Assembly: GCA_963816775.1 (NCBI GenBank) | Contig: CAWFLX010000010.1 | Span: forward strand, 62,001 to 126,000 | DNA from: JAFAXD01 sp963816775 | GTDB lineage: Bacteria > Pseudomonadota > Alphaproteobacteria > Rhizobiales > Xanthobacteraceae | DNA length: 64,000 nucleotides | Reading direction: 5' to 3' | Part shown: piece after piece, positions 1 through 9,168 of the stretch | Layout of the letters: every line of letters starts with the position of its first letter | How positions within the stretch are numbered: the first letter of the stretch is position 1 | Translations under genes and position numbers: made by a program | The notes under the pieces: generated by a model | What the model was told of the DNA's origin: nothing | Databases searched by the model: none | The model's input: the letters and a program-made list of their open reading frames with translations, nothing else

Positions 1-226
1 CTTCGGCGATCGCGGGATAACGGTCAACAGCGTTCAGCCCGGACCTACTGACACCGATATGAACCCGGCCGCGGGCCCGATGGCGGACCTCATGCACAGC
101 TTCATGGCCATCAAGCGCCACATCGGCGCCGACGAGATCGCCGAGTTCACGGCTTTCCTCGCTGGCCCTCACGGTGCGATGATCACCGGCTCGATGCAGA
201 CGATCGACGGCGGCTTCGCCGCTTAG
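1..226 (+). CDS. Short-chain dehydrogenase/reductase, C-terminal part (5' end outside window)
   Basis: The reading frame is open from base 2 to the TAG at 224-226 and gives the last 74 residues of an SDR. What shows the family is the stretch after the catalytic Tyr/Lys (TVNSVQPGPTDTDMNP, the conserved N-x-V-x-P-G turn of the substrate loop) and the standard C-terminal ending ITGSMQTIDGGFAA. The nucleotide-binding and catalytic parts lie upstream of the window, so cofactor and substrate cannot be judged. It is 38 bases ahead of the next gene on the same strand and is probably co-transcribed with it. Confidence 0.85.
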   Translation, partial: FGDRGITVNSVQPGPTDTDMNPAAGPMADLMHSFMAIKRHIGADEIAEFTAFLAGPHGAMITGSMQTIDGGFAA

Positions 227-264
227 GAGCTGCAGACCGGATACCAACGCCTTGGATCGTAGTC

Positions 265-948
265 ATGACGTTTGTCCACGAAATTGCGTTCACGGGTGCG
301 TCTGGCGCAGCCGCGTCGGCGCTGCGCTGGTTCGATGCCGAGCTCGCGCAAGCATTAAGCGGTCTCGCGAACCTCTCCGCGCTCGACCTCTATCGTCCAG
401 TCGGCGGCACGCACGACCCCTATAATAAAGACGAGGGTCCCCCGTTGCTCATTGCAGTGGCCGAATTCCCATCCCGCGATGCGCTAGAGACCGCCGCCGC
501 GGCGCTGGAACGGGACCTCGCGCACATGCCCACCGGCATCGCCGCGTCAGTCACTGCCATGGAACGGTGCTTTTATCCGGTTGACGGTGAGAAGACGCCA
601 GGCCCGCTGCGGGCGCCGTTTTCCTATGTGGTGCGCTATCACCGGCCCGCCGAGGACGAGGCAGCGTTTGTTGCTCACTACGTGGCCGACCACCCGCGCC
701 TGGAGGCGCGGTTTCCCGGCATTCGCTCGATCATGTGTTATTTCCCGTTCAAGGTTGCGGGTGCACGCCGCCTGCCGTGTTGCGACTACATGCTGGGCAA
801 CGAGGTGGTCTTCGACTGCATCGAGGATTTCAACAGCGCGATGCAATCGCCGGTGCGGCACGAAATGCGCGCACATTTTCACAGCTTCCCGAAATTCAGC
901 GGCGCCGTGACCCACTTTGCGATGCTGCGCGAGCGGTTGGTGGGGTGA
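265..948 (+). CDS. EthD-like / dimeric alpha-beta barrel protein
   Basis: A 227-residue protein without signal peptide or membrane segment. The second half (about residues 118-225) contains VVRYHRPAEDEAAFVAHY and then a conserved Pro-Gly-Ile-Arg stretch, which is the layout of EthD and related dimeric ferredoxin-like (alpha-beta barrel) proteins; the first half looks like a diverged second copy of the fold, with a similar role for its FDAEL and LSALDLYRPV segments. EthD-type proteins accompany catabolic oxidoreductases, but their chemistry is poorly defined, so no substrate is proposed. The start has only a weak ribosome site. It follows an SDR gene by 38 bases, which fits a small degradative operon. 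Confidence 0.6.
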   Translation: MTFVHEIAFTGASGAAASALRWFDAELAQALSGLANLSALDLYRPVGGTHDPYNKDEGPPLLIAVAEFPSRDALETAAAALERDLAHMPTGIAASVTAMERCFYPVDGEKTPGPLRAPFSYVVRYHRPAEDEAAFVAHYVADHPRLEARFPGIRSIMCYFPFKVAGARRLPCCDYMLGNEVVFDCIEDFNSAMQSPVRHEMRAHFHSFPKFSGAVTHFAMLRERLVG

Positions 949-1261
949 AGCTGGCGGCGTGGTAGCTGGGTGATGAAACCGACCTCGTCGCGGTGAGGTC
1001 TTTCGAAGTCAACATCGTCAGTGACTTTCCGGTAACATACCGGCGCAAATTTTATGGTCGGTGATGGAACTTATTCGCGCGGCGGGAACAACCGGCGAGG
1101 TCGCTCGTTGCCCTGCCGTATTCGGGGTGGGGCAAATTCCGAATACAGGATCAGGTGGTCAGCGACTCCGGGCCGAACCGACGGCTCGTAGCGGAGGGCG
1201 GAGCTGTCCCCGGGCGCTGTCCATCGATCCGTTATCGTGTCGAACAATGAGGGAGGGGTAA
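949..1261. other. Intergenic region, no supported gene
   Basis: About 310 bases with only short overlapping frames on both strands, none with a convincing start or family resemblance. The last bases hold the strong ribosome site (GGAGGGG) of the next small gene. A promoter for that gene is expected here but no clear -35/-10 pair was recognised. Confidence 0.5.
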
Positions 1262-1501
1262 ATGTCAAACTGTCCTGACTATCTGCATGGATGCAAAGCG
1301 GCTGCGGAACGGCAACGAGAGCTGACGCCAAGTGAACGACAGCGGATCACCGGGCCCGCTTCTGAATATTCTGATCACGCCAGGATGTGTTCCTACTGCG
1401 GGCTCGTCTATGCGCGCTCCCCGTTGCCAAAAACGCAACGGCTCGGGTGGCTGGATGGCATGATGGGTCTGGGGTTCACAGCGGCGGTTTGTGTGGAGTA
1501 G
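1262..1501 (+). CDS. Small cysteine-containing protein of unknown function
   Basis: A 79-residue reading frame preceded by a very good ribosome site (GAGGGAGGGGTAA directly before ATG). The protein has a CPDYLHGC pair near the N-terminus and a CSYCG knuckle at about residues 44-48, which could form a four-cysteine metal site of the zinc-ribbon kind. The C-terminal part (GLGFTAAVCVE) is mildly hydrophobic. I do not recognise the family. Support for the gene rests on the ribosome site and the cysteine pattern; its neighbours say nothing about function. Confidence 0.5.
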   Translation: MSNCPDYLHGCKAAAERQRELTPSERQRITGPASEYSDHARMCSYCGLVYARSPLPKTQRLGWLDGMMGLGFTAAVCVE

Positions 1502-1975
1502 CGCGGCTCAGCAACGCTCTTAGCTGCAAATCCGCTGTCATTGTTGTGTGCGGGCGACCGCGCGGAGTCTATTGCCGCGGCCGCCTGCCCCTTTACCACC
1601 GCCACAACGCCATCAGGAAAATCCGGGCGATGCTTCTACTATTGTTCAGTGCTGTTGCGGTCGCGGCGACGTCAGCCGCGCTATTCGCGTATGCGTGGAC
1701 GGTGCAAGCGGTCGCGCGTGCCCCGGTGCGGGAAGCCGAAAGATTTTCTGGCGAGGTTGGCGACAGCTGACGGGCCAAGCCGGCAGACCTTTGTGAAGCC
1801 CCCAAGCGGAGCTGGCGGCGCGTCGACGCGCCGAGCCGGCGCGCCTTAAGGCGCCGCCGTGCGATCGATAAAGGTCTGATCGCTGCGCTCCTGTATGGTT
1901 GCACCTCCCGTCTAGACATTTTAAGCTTCAAATAATGGCATCGCCCTTGCAAGGCGAAGCGGATGGGAGACCGCG
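1502..1975. other. Intergenic region with palindromes ahead of the ABC importer genes
   Basis: No well-supported gene. A 46-codon frame at 1630-1770 encodes a hydrophobic N-terminus but has a poor ribosome site. Two adjacent palindromes are visible: 18 bases centred on GTCGAC (1816-1833) and 14 bases, GCGCCTTAAGGCGC (1841-1854). They could form hairpins, but neither is followed by a T-run, so a terminator role is uncertain. The stretch just before the importer also carries a MarR-type operator candidate, listed separately. Confidence 0.5.
1918..1933. promoter_or_regulatory. Candidate MarR-type operator before the ABC importer
   Basis: The 16 bases ATTTTAAGCTTCAAAT form an imperfect inverted repeat (one mismatched base pair) centred on AAGCTT, 43 bases before the start codon of the binding-protein gene. 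Nearly the same box, TTTAAGCTTAAA, occurs twice in the divergent promoter at 21.7 kb, next to a MarR regulator gene. Such A/T-rich palindromes are typical MarR sites. That the two loci share a regulator is inference. Confidence 0.5.
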
Positions 1976-3508
1976 ATGACAATCGAACTCGATCGCCGGA
2001 AAATGCTGCAACTGTTGGGCGTGGGCGCTGGAAGCGTGCCGTTGATCGGCAATGCACCGTTAGCCTTCGCGGTCGGTGACACGGTGACGATCGGCTGGCC
2101 TAGCGATGTGCCGTCGTGGGATCCGAACCAGCGCGTTTCAGCCCGATGCGCAGCCGATCTTCAAGCTCGTGTTCGACCAGCCGGTCAACCAGGACCCGAA
2201 GCTCGCGTTCGTGCCCAACCTCGCCACCAAGTGGGAGCTCGCGCCCGACGCGCTGTCCATGACGGTCGATCTGCGCGACGACGTGACCTTCCAGAACGGC
2301 GACAAGCTGACGGCGGATGACTTCCGCTACACGTTCTTCGAGCGCATCAAGGCCGGCCACAAGGTCGACACCGCGAATTCCTGGCGCAAGGTCATCGATA
2401 TCGAGGTGCCGTCGCCGACCCGCGCGGTCATGAAATTCAACGAACCGTCGCCGACCGCGCCGGTGTGGCTGGCCTTTCTCGGCAGCTTCGTGGTGCCGAA
2501 GAAATATATGGAAGCGACCGGGGTCGAAGGTTTCGTGCAGAAGCCGATCGGCACCGGGCCCTACAAGCTCGTCGAATATCAGCTCAATTCCCGCATCGTG
2601 CTCGAGCGCAACGACGCCTATTGGGGACCGAAGCCGAAGATCCGCCGCGTCATCTTCGAGATCATCAAGGATCCGTCCGCACGCGTCGCGGCCATTCAGT
2701 CGGGCCAGGTCGATCTCACCATCAACGTGCCGGTGCGCGAGGTCGATCGGCTCAGCCACGAGGCCGGGCTCGCCGCCGAGCTCAACCCGATCACGCGGGT
2801 GATCTTGGTGCAGTGTCGCAACGACCTCGGTTTCGCCGACGAGAATGTGCGGCTCGCCGCCCATCACGCGATCGACAAGCAGGCGCTGTCGAAGGCGTTC
2901 TACGGCGGCGTCGCCGTGCCGTTGTCGATGCCGGTGACCCCGGGCACGCCCGGCTACGTCGCGGACTTCAAGTTCAGCTATGATCCTGCGCTGGCGATCC
3001 AACTGCTGGCGAAATCGGGCTTTAGCACGAGCAAGCCGGCACAGATCAAGTTCGCCACCACCAACGGCCAGTTCACCAGCGACTTCGACATCGCGCGCGC
3101 TATCCAGCAGATGTGGAAGAAGGTCGGTATCGACGCCGAGATCGAGACCATCGAGTACGCAAAATATTTCGAACTCAACCGCGGCTCCAAGCTGCCGGAG
3201 GCGACGCTCTACAGCTGGGATAATGCCACCGGCGATCCGGAAATGTTCGGCGGCTATCTCCTCAATCCGAAGATGCCGTTCTCCGCCTGGAAGGGGGCCG
3301 AGGTCGGCGAGAAGGTGGCCGAGCTGTTCAATATTCCGGACTACGCGAAGCGGATCGCCGCGTACCGGAGGTCGTGCGCATGGCAGTCGAGAAGGGCGCG
3401 AACATTCCGCTGTTGCAATCGGTACAAAGCCTGGCGCGCAAGAAGGCGCTCTCGTACGTGAAATACGAAAACGGTTGGGTGCTCGCGAGCAGCATGGATT
3501 GGACCTAA
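1976..3508 (+). pseudogene. Peptide-type ABC transporter substrate-binding protein, frameshifted twice
   Basis: The frame starting at 1976 (MTIELDRRKMLQLLG, a Tat-like signal with RRKMLQL) runs to about 2133, then the homology continues in the next frame (FQPDAQPIFKLVFDQPVN through NIPDYAKRIAAYR) to about 3366, and then returns to the first frame for EVVRMAVEKGANIPLLQ and the natural ending SSMDWT before TAA at 3506-3508. The parts add up to a full-length family 5 solute-binding protein (DppA/OppA type) that would sit in the periplasm and feed the permeases downstream. The pattern equals one extra base near 2134 and one missing base near 3367. Either the gene is inactivated or the consensus has two errors; the intact downstream importer genes make a sequencing error plausible. 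Confidence 0.8.
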
Positions 3509-3766
3509 CGCAGGCTTGGGACGCGAACGGATTTTTGTTCCTTTATCGCGCTTGGGCCGGTTCCGGCTTTCCTGCAACGGCCCATGGATGCCACTCTCTC
3601 GGATTTTCGCATCCATGGTGAAACTGAAGGAAAAAGACGCCGTAAATCAATGGTCTATCACGGATGTCAGCGTACGGCCCAATTTGGCATCCATGAGACA
3701 TCCACGGGGCAGGAAGACAGTCTCAAAGGGTCCCCAACTGAGGCGTAAATCGACCTGGGCAGGGGC

Positions 3767-4780
3767 ATGAACGCGATCCTTCTGCTGATCGTCCGACGCG
3801 CTCTGATCTCGGTCGTGATCCTGTTCTTCGTGGCCGCGCTTCTATTCTGCGTGTTGCGGCTGCTGCCGGTCGATCCGGCCGCGATGTCGCTGCCGCCGAT
3901 GGCGACGATTGCCGAGGTCGAGGCCAAGCGGCGGGAGATGGGGCTCGACCTGCCGTTGCCGCAGCAGTTTCTGATCTGGCTCGGCCAGGTCCTTCATGGC
4001 GACTTCGGTACCTCGATCCATTTCCGACGCAGCGTCGCGAGCCTGGTCGCCTCGACGCTTCCCGCCACCGTCGAGCTCGCGGTGATCGCCATGGCGATCG
4101 CCACCGCGCTCGGGCTCGGCGGCGGGCTGTTGCTGTTCCACGTGCGCGGCCGCGCGGCAGAACCGGCGATCGATTTCGGCTCGATCGTGCTGCTCTCGAT
4201 TCCCGAATTCCTGTGGGCTCTGTTCTTTATTCTGCTGTTCGGCGTCGCGCTCGGCGTGCTGCCGTTTACCGGGCGCCTATCGCCGGAATTCCAGCGCCCG
4301 GTGGTGACCGGATTCCTGCTGATCGACACGCTCCTGACCGGGCGACCGGACATGTTCTGGGACGCGCTCAAGCACATGATCCTGCCGGCGTTCGCGCTCG
4401 GGATCGCGTTTTCGCCGACGATCATGCGGGTGCTGCGCTCGAGCCTGATCGACGTCTATCACGAGGACTACATCACCCAGGCGCGGCTGCGTGGGGTGTC
4501 GGAGCGCCGCGTGCTGGTGCGCCACGGATTGAAGAACGCGATTCTACCGACGCTCAGCCTGATGGGCGTGCAGTTCGGCATTCTGTTCGGCGGCACGCTG
4601 CTGGTCGAGGTGATCTTCTCATATCCCGGGCTTGGCAACCTGATGGTCGACGCGGTGCGCAACGCCGACCTGCCGATCATCCAGGCAGTCGGCCTGACTT
4701 ACTGTGTGGTCGTGCTGATCATCAACACCATCGTTGATGCGCTCTACCTCGTGCTCAACCCCAAACTGCGGATTGCCTGA
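3767..4780 (+). CDS. ABC transporter permease, DppB type
   Basis: A 337-residue inner-membrane protein of the dipeptide/oligopeptide permease B family. It starts with a membrane helix (LLLIVRRALISVVILFFVAA), followed by the family's conserved long periplasmic segment after LLPVDPAA, and about five further helices. The cytoplasmic coupling loop that docks on the ATPase is clear: DYITQARLRGVSERRVLVRH followed by a Gly-Leu-Lys-Asn-Ala motif (about residues 242-270). The gene is separated by 3 bases from the second permease and lies 258 bases after the binding-protein gene. The importer probably takes up peptides, nickel or a small organic compound; the sequence does not say which. Its place beside aromatic catabolism genes hints at a catabolic substrate. 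Confidence 0.93.
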   Translation: MNAILLLIVRRALISVVILFFVAALLFCVLRLLPVDPAAMSLPPMATIAEVEAKRREMGLDLPLPQQFLIWLGQVLHGDFGTSIHFRRSVASLVASTLPATVELAVIAMAIATALGLGGGLLLFHVRGRAAEPAIDFGSIVLLSIPEFLWALFFILLFGVALGVLPFTGRLSPEFQRPVVTGFLLIDTLLTGRPDMFWDALKHMILPAFALGIAFSPTIMRVLRSSLIDVYHEDYITQARLRGVSERRVLVRHGLKNAILPTLSLMGVQFGILFGGTLLVEVIFSYPGLGNLMVDAVRNADLPIIQAVGLTYCVVVLIINTIVDALYLVLNPKLRIA

Positions 4781-4783
4781 GCG

Positions 4784-5635
4784 ATGCGGCTGCCGGCATG
4801 GATGCGTTCCACGCGCGTGCTGATCGGGCTGGCGATCGTTCTGTTCGTCGGCCTCGCGGCGGTGTTTGCGCCGCTGATCGCACCGCATGATCCTAACGAG
4901 CAGAACCTGATTGCGACCTTGCTGCCGCCGGCATGGCTGCCGGGCGGTGAGGCGGAGTTTCCGCTCGGCACCGACAGCCTCGGCCGCTGCGTGCTCTCGC
5001 GCCTGATTTATGGGGCGCGCGTCGCCATGACGGTCGCGGTGGTGGCATCGTTCGGGGCCATGCTGCTCGGCGGTGTGCTCGCGCACGTCGCCGGTTATTT
5101 CGGCGGCCGGGTCGACTGGCTGATCGGCCGCGTCGTTGACGTATGGATGTCGTTTCCGCCGGTGATCCTCTCGCTCATTCTCATGGTCGGGTTGGGCACT
5201 GGGCTACGAAACGTCATCCTCGCCATCATCCTGGTGGACTGGACGCGCTTTTGCCGCGTGCTGCGCAGCGAGGTGCTGGTGGTCAGGCGGCGCGACTACG
5301 TGACGGCGGCACGGCTGATGGGTTTCTCGCATTGGCGCACCATCACGCGCGAGGTATTGCCGGCAACCGTGCCGCTGCTGATCACGCTGATGAGTCTTGA
5401 AATGGGCATCGCGGTGATCGTTGAAGCAATCCTCTCATTTGTCGGCATGAGCGTGAGCGCCGATACGCCCGCCTGGGGCCAGATGATCGCCGATGCGCGT
5501 CAATATGTTTATCAGTCGTCCTGGAACCTGATCTTTCCAATTCTGGCGATCTTCATCACGGTGTTCGGATTCAATCTGTTAGGTGACGGCCTGCGTCGCA
5601 CCCTCGACGTGCGGCTCACCGCGGTGCGCACATGA
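4784..5635 (+). CDS. ABC transporter permease, DppC type
   Basis: A 283-residue partner permease. It has the N-terminal helix (VLIGLAIVLFVGLAAVFAPL), the DPNEQN segment and the FPLGTDSLGRCVLSRLIYGA motif-like region typical of DppC/OppC proteins near residues 60-80, and the EAA-type loop RRDYVTAARLMGFSHWRTI (about 170-188). The C-terminus (FNLLGDGLRRTLDVRL) is the classic ending of the family, so it is full length. It begins 3 bases after the DppB-type gene and its stop overlaps the ATPase start by 4 bases (ATGA), which indicates translational coupling in one operon. Confidence 0.93.
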   Translation: MRLPAWMRSTRVLIGLAIVLFVGLAAVFAPLIAPHDPNEQNLIATLLPPAWLPGGEAEFPLGTDSLGRCVLSRLIYGARVAMTVAVVASFGAMLLGGVLAHVAGYFGGRVDWLIGRVVDVWMSFPPVILSLILMVGLGTGLRNVILAIILVDWTRFCRVLRSEVLVVRRRDYVTAARLMGFSHWRTITREVLPATVPLLITLMSLEMGIAVIVEAILSFVGMSVSADTPAWGQMIADARQYVYQSSWNLIFPILAIFITVFGFNLLGDGLRRTLDVRLTAVRT

Positions 5636-7473
5636 GCGTCCTTGCCGCCCGCGACCTGATGGTGTCAGCGAAGCTCGGCGGTGACCTGGTGCCGGTGTTG
5701 CGCGACTTCAGCCTGACGCTCGAGCAAGGCCGCGTGGTCGGGCTTGTCGGCGAATCCGGGGCCGGCAAATCGATGGTCGGCCGCACCATCGCGCAGATGC
5801 TTCCCCCCGGGTTCGCGGTTACGGCCGGGAGCCTCCTGTTCGGCGGTCGCGATCTGATCGCGATGTCGCCGAACGATCGGCGGGCTTTGCTCGGTCGCGA
5901 GATCGCGTTCATTCCGCAGGAACCGCTCTCCGCGCTCAACCCGGTGCTCACCATCGGCCAACAGCTCGATGAACACCTGCGCCGACTCGGGCTTGGTTCT
6001 CCGAGGGAACGACGGGCACGCGCGCTTGATCAGTTGAAGGCCGTGCACTTGCCACGCGGCGCCGATCTCCTGCGCCAATACCCGCACCAGATTTCGGGCG
6101 GCATGTGTCAGCGTGTGCTCATCGCGATGGCCTTCGCCAGCCGGCCGCGGCTCGTCATCGCCGACGAGCCGACGACCGCGCTCGACGTCACCATCCAGGC
6201 GCGCATCGTTCGCCTGATCGCGGAGATGCAGGAGCGCGACGGCACCGCGGTGTTGTTCATCACCCACGACCTGCGACTCGCGGGGCAGATCTGCGACGAT
6301 ATCCTGGTGCTCTATGCCGGCCGCCCGGTCGAGTATGGTCCCGCGCGGGCCGTGCTGGCAGCGCCCGCGCACCCCTACAGCCGCTGTCTGCAGCTCGCCA
6401 ATCCGCCGATGAGCGGGGCCAGGCGGACGCTCGCATCATTGCCCGAACGCATGCCGGGACTCAGCGCCTACAAGGACATCACTGGTTGCGCGTTCGCTCC
6501 GCGCTGTCCCAACGCCGTGCCGGATTGCACGCGCGGTGCGCCGCCGTTCGTCGAGGTCGCGCCCGGTCACACGGCCGCCTGCATCCGTACGGCCGCCACG
6601 GGCGCGATCGCGGCGCGGCCGCTTGCCACCGAAGAGGGGACCGCCGCCGGCGCGCCGGTGCTCGCAGTCTCGGCGCTGTGCAAGGACTTCCTGGTCGGAG
6701 GGATGTTCAACCGCTCGACCTTTGCGGCTGTGCGCGAGGTGAGTTTTGCGCTCGGCGCCAATGAATTTCTCGGGGTTGTCGGCGAAAGCGGGAGCGGCAA
6801 GACCACGCTTGCTCGCCTATTGGTGGGACTCGAGCAGCCCTCGCGCGGAGCTATCAGGCTCGCCGACCAGGAGGTCGTGCACAATCTCGCGGTTGGCCGC
6901 AGTACCCACGACACGCAACTGATCTTTCAGGACCCGCAATCGGCGCTCAATCCGCGCCGGCGCGTCGGCGGGATCGTCACCCAGTCGCTGGAAGCGGCCG
7001 GCACCGTCAGCCGCGAGGAGCGCCTCGCGCGCGCCCGCAGCTTGCTGGCCGAGATCGGCTTGCCGCCCGAGACCGCAGCGCGCTTTCCCTCGCAGCTCTC
7101 CGGCGGCCAGCGCCAACGGGTCAATATCGCGCGTGCGCTCTGCGCGGCGCCAAAGATCCTGATCGCCGACGAAATCGTGTCAGGGCTCGACGTTTCGGTA
7201 CAGGCGCAGCTGTTGAATTTGCTGATCGGGCTGCGCAAACAGCGCGCATTTTCCATGGTGTTTATCTCGCACGACCTCTCGGTCGTTCGCTATCTGTGCG
7301 ATCGGGTGCTGGTCATGTTCCGCGGCGAAGTTGTTGAAGCCGGCCCGACCGAGCGGCTGTTCGCCGCGCCAGCACATCCTTACACGCGCGCGCTCTTATC
7401 AGCGGTGCCGCCGGACGATCCGGCGGCGGTGTGGGCGCCGGCGCTGCTCGAGCATGATCAGGTGCGCAGTTAG
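5632..7473 (+). CDS. ABC transporter ATP-binding protein with two fused ATPase domains (DppD-DppF type)
   Basis: A 613-residue protein that contains both ATPases of the importer in one chain. Domain 1: Walker A GESGAGKS at residues 40-47, signature ISGGMCQR near 155, Walker B LVIADEPTTALD near 174. Between the domains is the oligopeptide-transporter C-terminal segment with spaced cysteines (CAFAPRCPNAVPDC). Domain 2: Walker A GESGSGKT near 384, signature LSGGQRQR near 488, Walker B ILIADEIVSGLD near 507, with Ile instead of the more common Pro or Ala after Asp-Glu. It overlaps the DppC-type gene by 4 bases and meets the convergent ligase gene tail to tail with a 4-base overlap, so there is no room for a terminator between them. 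Confidence 0.93.
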   Translation: MSVLAARDLMVSAKLGGDLVPVLRDFSLTLEQGRVVGLVGESGAGKSMVGRTIAQMLPPGFAVTAGSLLFGGRDLIAMSPNDRRALLGREIAFIPQEPLSALNPVLTIGQQLDEHLRRLGLGSPRERRARALDQLKAVHLPRGADLLRQYPHQISGGMCQRVLIAMAFASRPRLVIADEPTTALDVTIQARIVRLIAEMQERDGTAVLFITHDLRLAGQICDDILVLYAGRPVEYGPARAVLAAPAHPYSRCLQLANPPMSGARRTLASLPERMPGLSAYKDITGCAFAPRCPNAVPDCTRGAPPFVEVAPGHTAACIRTAATGAIAARPLATEEGTAAGAPVLAVSALCKDFLVGGMFNRSTFAAVREVSFALGANEFLGVVGESGSGKTTLARLLVGLEQPSRGAIRLADQEVVHNLAVGRSTHDTQLIFQDPQSALNPRRRVGGIVTQSLEAAGTVSREERLARARSLLAEIGLPPETAARFPSQLSGGQRQRVNIARALCAAPKILIADEIVSGLDVSVQAQLLNLLIGLRKQRAFSMVFISHDLSVVRYLCDRVLVMFRGEVVEAGPTERLFAAPAHPYTRALLSAVPPDDPAAVWAPALLEHDQVRS

Positions 7474-9089
7474 TTCACACTGGGAGCAGAGTTTGCCAAA
7501 AAGCGCTGCACCAGTTCGGGTTTCATGATCTTGCGGGTCGGTGTCATCGGCATGTCGGTGACGATTTCGAGCTGCTCCGGCCAGGTGAACTTGGCGAATT
7601 TCTTTTCTGCCAGAAAGCCCTTGAGCGTGTCGAAGTCGAAACTGGCGTTGGGGTGCAAGGTGACAAAGCAGGCTGCGCGCTCACCCAGGATGTTGTCGGG
7701 CACCGGGGCGATCGCCACCTGCGCCACCGCCGGATGCGTGGCGATCGCGGCCTCGAGCTCGCTTGGATTGAACTTGATGCCGCCGCGGTTGATCAGTTCT
7801 TTGATGCGCCCGCTAAGCTTGACGTTTCCTGCCGCGTCCATGGAGGCGAGGTCGCCGGTGCGAAACCAGCCGTCCCGGGTGAAGCTCGCCGCCGTCGCAT
7901 CGGCGTTTTTGACATAGCCGGAGAACAGCGAGCACCCGCGCACCTGCAACTCGCCGGTCTCCCCCGGCGCCAGGATCTGGCCGCCCTCGGGATCGGCGAT
8001 CCGCAACTGCGTTCCCGGAGTTGCGCGGCCGATTGTGCCAAAGCGAACGTCGGTGCTGTCGGTGATCCGGCTGCAGGCGCCGAACTGCAGTTCGGTCATG
8101 CCCCAGGCCTGCTGAACCCTGCCGTTGGGCATCATGGCTTCGAACGCCTGCGAGAGCGGGATCGGAACATTCGTTCCGGACAGCACTGCGAAGCGGATGC
8201 TGGCGAGGTCGACGCCGTCGAACAGGCGCTGCGCCATGCAGGCCGCGATATGGGCGGGGCCGGCAATCAGGACTGTCGGCTGCATGCCGACCAGCGCGGC
8301 GATGAACTCCGGCGGCGTGAACATCGGAACGAGGCACGCTGCGGCCCCGACCGAGAAGCCGAGCTCGAGCGCATAAAGACCGTAGAGGTGCGTATAGGGC
8401 GCAAGGCAAAGCACGCGGTCATCGGAACGGAATCCGAATTCCTGCGCGCACATGCGCGCGTTGCTCAGAAAATGATTGTAGGTGACCGATACGGCCTTGG
8501 GCGCGGAAGTCGTCCCCGAGGTGTAGAGCTGCAAGAACGGATCAGTCGCACGGGCCGCGTGCGGCGGCACCGGGTTGGCTGCCCCGCCCGCGGCGAGGTC
8601 GGCGAAGTTGTGAGTGTCGGGAACCTGGTTGCCGAGCGCGATCACGGCGACACCCGCCAGCTTGAGTGCGGCAATTTCCATGGCCGGCGCGCGCCCTCTC
8701 AAGTCGCTGAGCGCAATCACCGCTTTGGCACCGCTATGGCGGAGCATGTGCTCGACTTCGCGCATGCCATACGGCATGTGAATGGTCTGCATGATGGCGC
8801 CGCGCGCATTGATGGCGAACCATGCGATCAGAAATTCAGGAATATTCGGCAGGTGCACCGCGACCACGTCGCCGGGCGTAATCCCGATCCGGTGCAGCCC
8901 CGACGCGAAAGCGGTGACGCGCGCCTTGAGATTTTCGTAGCTGAACGATTGTCGACCGATCATCACCGCGGCGTGGTCGCCCCGGCTCGCGGCGCAGCGC
9001 TCGAGCCAGCCGCCGAGCGTTTCGTCGCGCCACCAGCCCTGCGCGCGAAAATAGGTTGGGTCGTAAGTGTGCGCTGACGGCTCCGCCAT
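7470..9089 (-). CDS. Acyl-CoA ligase (class I adenylate-forming enzyme)
   Basis: A 539-residue ATP-dependent acid:CoA ligase. The phosphate-binding loop is LYTSGTTSAPKAVS (about residues 188-201), the adenylate-binding Ala-Trp-Gly-Met-Thr-Glu motif is near 325, the hinge region reads GRIKELINRGGIKFNPSELE and the catalytic C-terminal lysine is in PMTPTRKIMKPEL. Overall it resembles the cyclohexanecarboxylate/aryl acid ligases (HMPYGMREVEHMLRHSGAKA region). It would activate a carboxylic acid, probably cyclic or aromatic, to its CoA thioester in the cytoplasm. It is divergent from the MarR-like gene's target promoter region and lies on the same strand as that regulator, 79 bases downstream. Substrate assignment is inference from context. 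Confidence 0.88.
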   Translation of the reverse strand: MAEPSAHTYDPTYFRAQGWWRDETLGGWLERCAASRGDHAAVMIGRQSFSYENLKARVTAFASGLHRIGITPGDVVAVHLPNIPEFLIAWFAINARGAIMQTIHMPYGMREVEHMLRHSGAKAVIALSDLRGRAPAMEIAALKLAGVAVIALGNQVPDTHNFADLAAGGAANPVPPHAARATDPFLQLYTSGTTSAPKAVSVTYNHFLSNARMCAQEFGFRSDDRVLCLAPYTHLYGLYALELGFSVGAAACLVPMFTPPEFIAALVGMQPTVLIAGPAHIAACMAQRLFDGVDLASIRFAVLSGTNVPIPLSQAFEAMMPNGRVQQAWGMTELQFGACSRITDSTDVRFGTIGRATPGTQLRIADPEGGQILAPGETGELQVRGCSLFSGYVKNADATAASFTRDGWFRTGDLASMDAAGNVKLSGRIKELINRGGIKFNPSELEAAIATHPAVAQVAIAPVPDNILGERAACFVTLHPNASFDFDTLKGFLAEKKFAKFTWPEQLEIVTDMPMTPTRKIMKPELVQRFLANSAPSVN

Positions 9090-9127
9090 TACCCCGACCT
9101 GCCGCGATCTACGATGCGAATTACACG

Positions 9128-9141
9128 GTATATTGCAACAT
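9128..9141. promoter_or_regulatory. Candidate regulator-binding box upstream of the ligase gene
   Basis: GTATATTGCAACAT lies 39 bases upstream of the ligase start codon. It matches at 12 of 14 positions the box GTACATTGCAAAAT at 9805-9818 in the promoter of the flavoprotein gene. The MarR-like gene sits between the two boxes, which makes it the obvious candidate for binding both. The match is seen in the sequence; the regulatory role is inferred. Confidence 0.4.
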
Positions 9142-9168
9142 GGTAGCGCTGCACCGGCAAGGAATTTC

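Noticed and set aside
1630..1770. 46-codon frame with a hydrophobic N-terminus
   Set aside because: Ribosome site is poor, no family match, and the stretch has many overlapping frames; too weak to call a gene.
2100..3002. 300-codon open frame on the minus strand
   Set aside because: It lies entirely antisense to the clearly recognisable solute-binding protein and has no family features; long antisense frames are expected at this GC content.
7653..9077. 474-codon plus-strand frame over the acyl-CoA ligase
   Set aside because: Antisense shadow of a gene with full adenylate-forming motifs; Arg/Gly/Ala-rich composition without domains.
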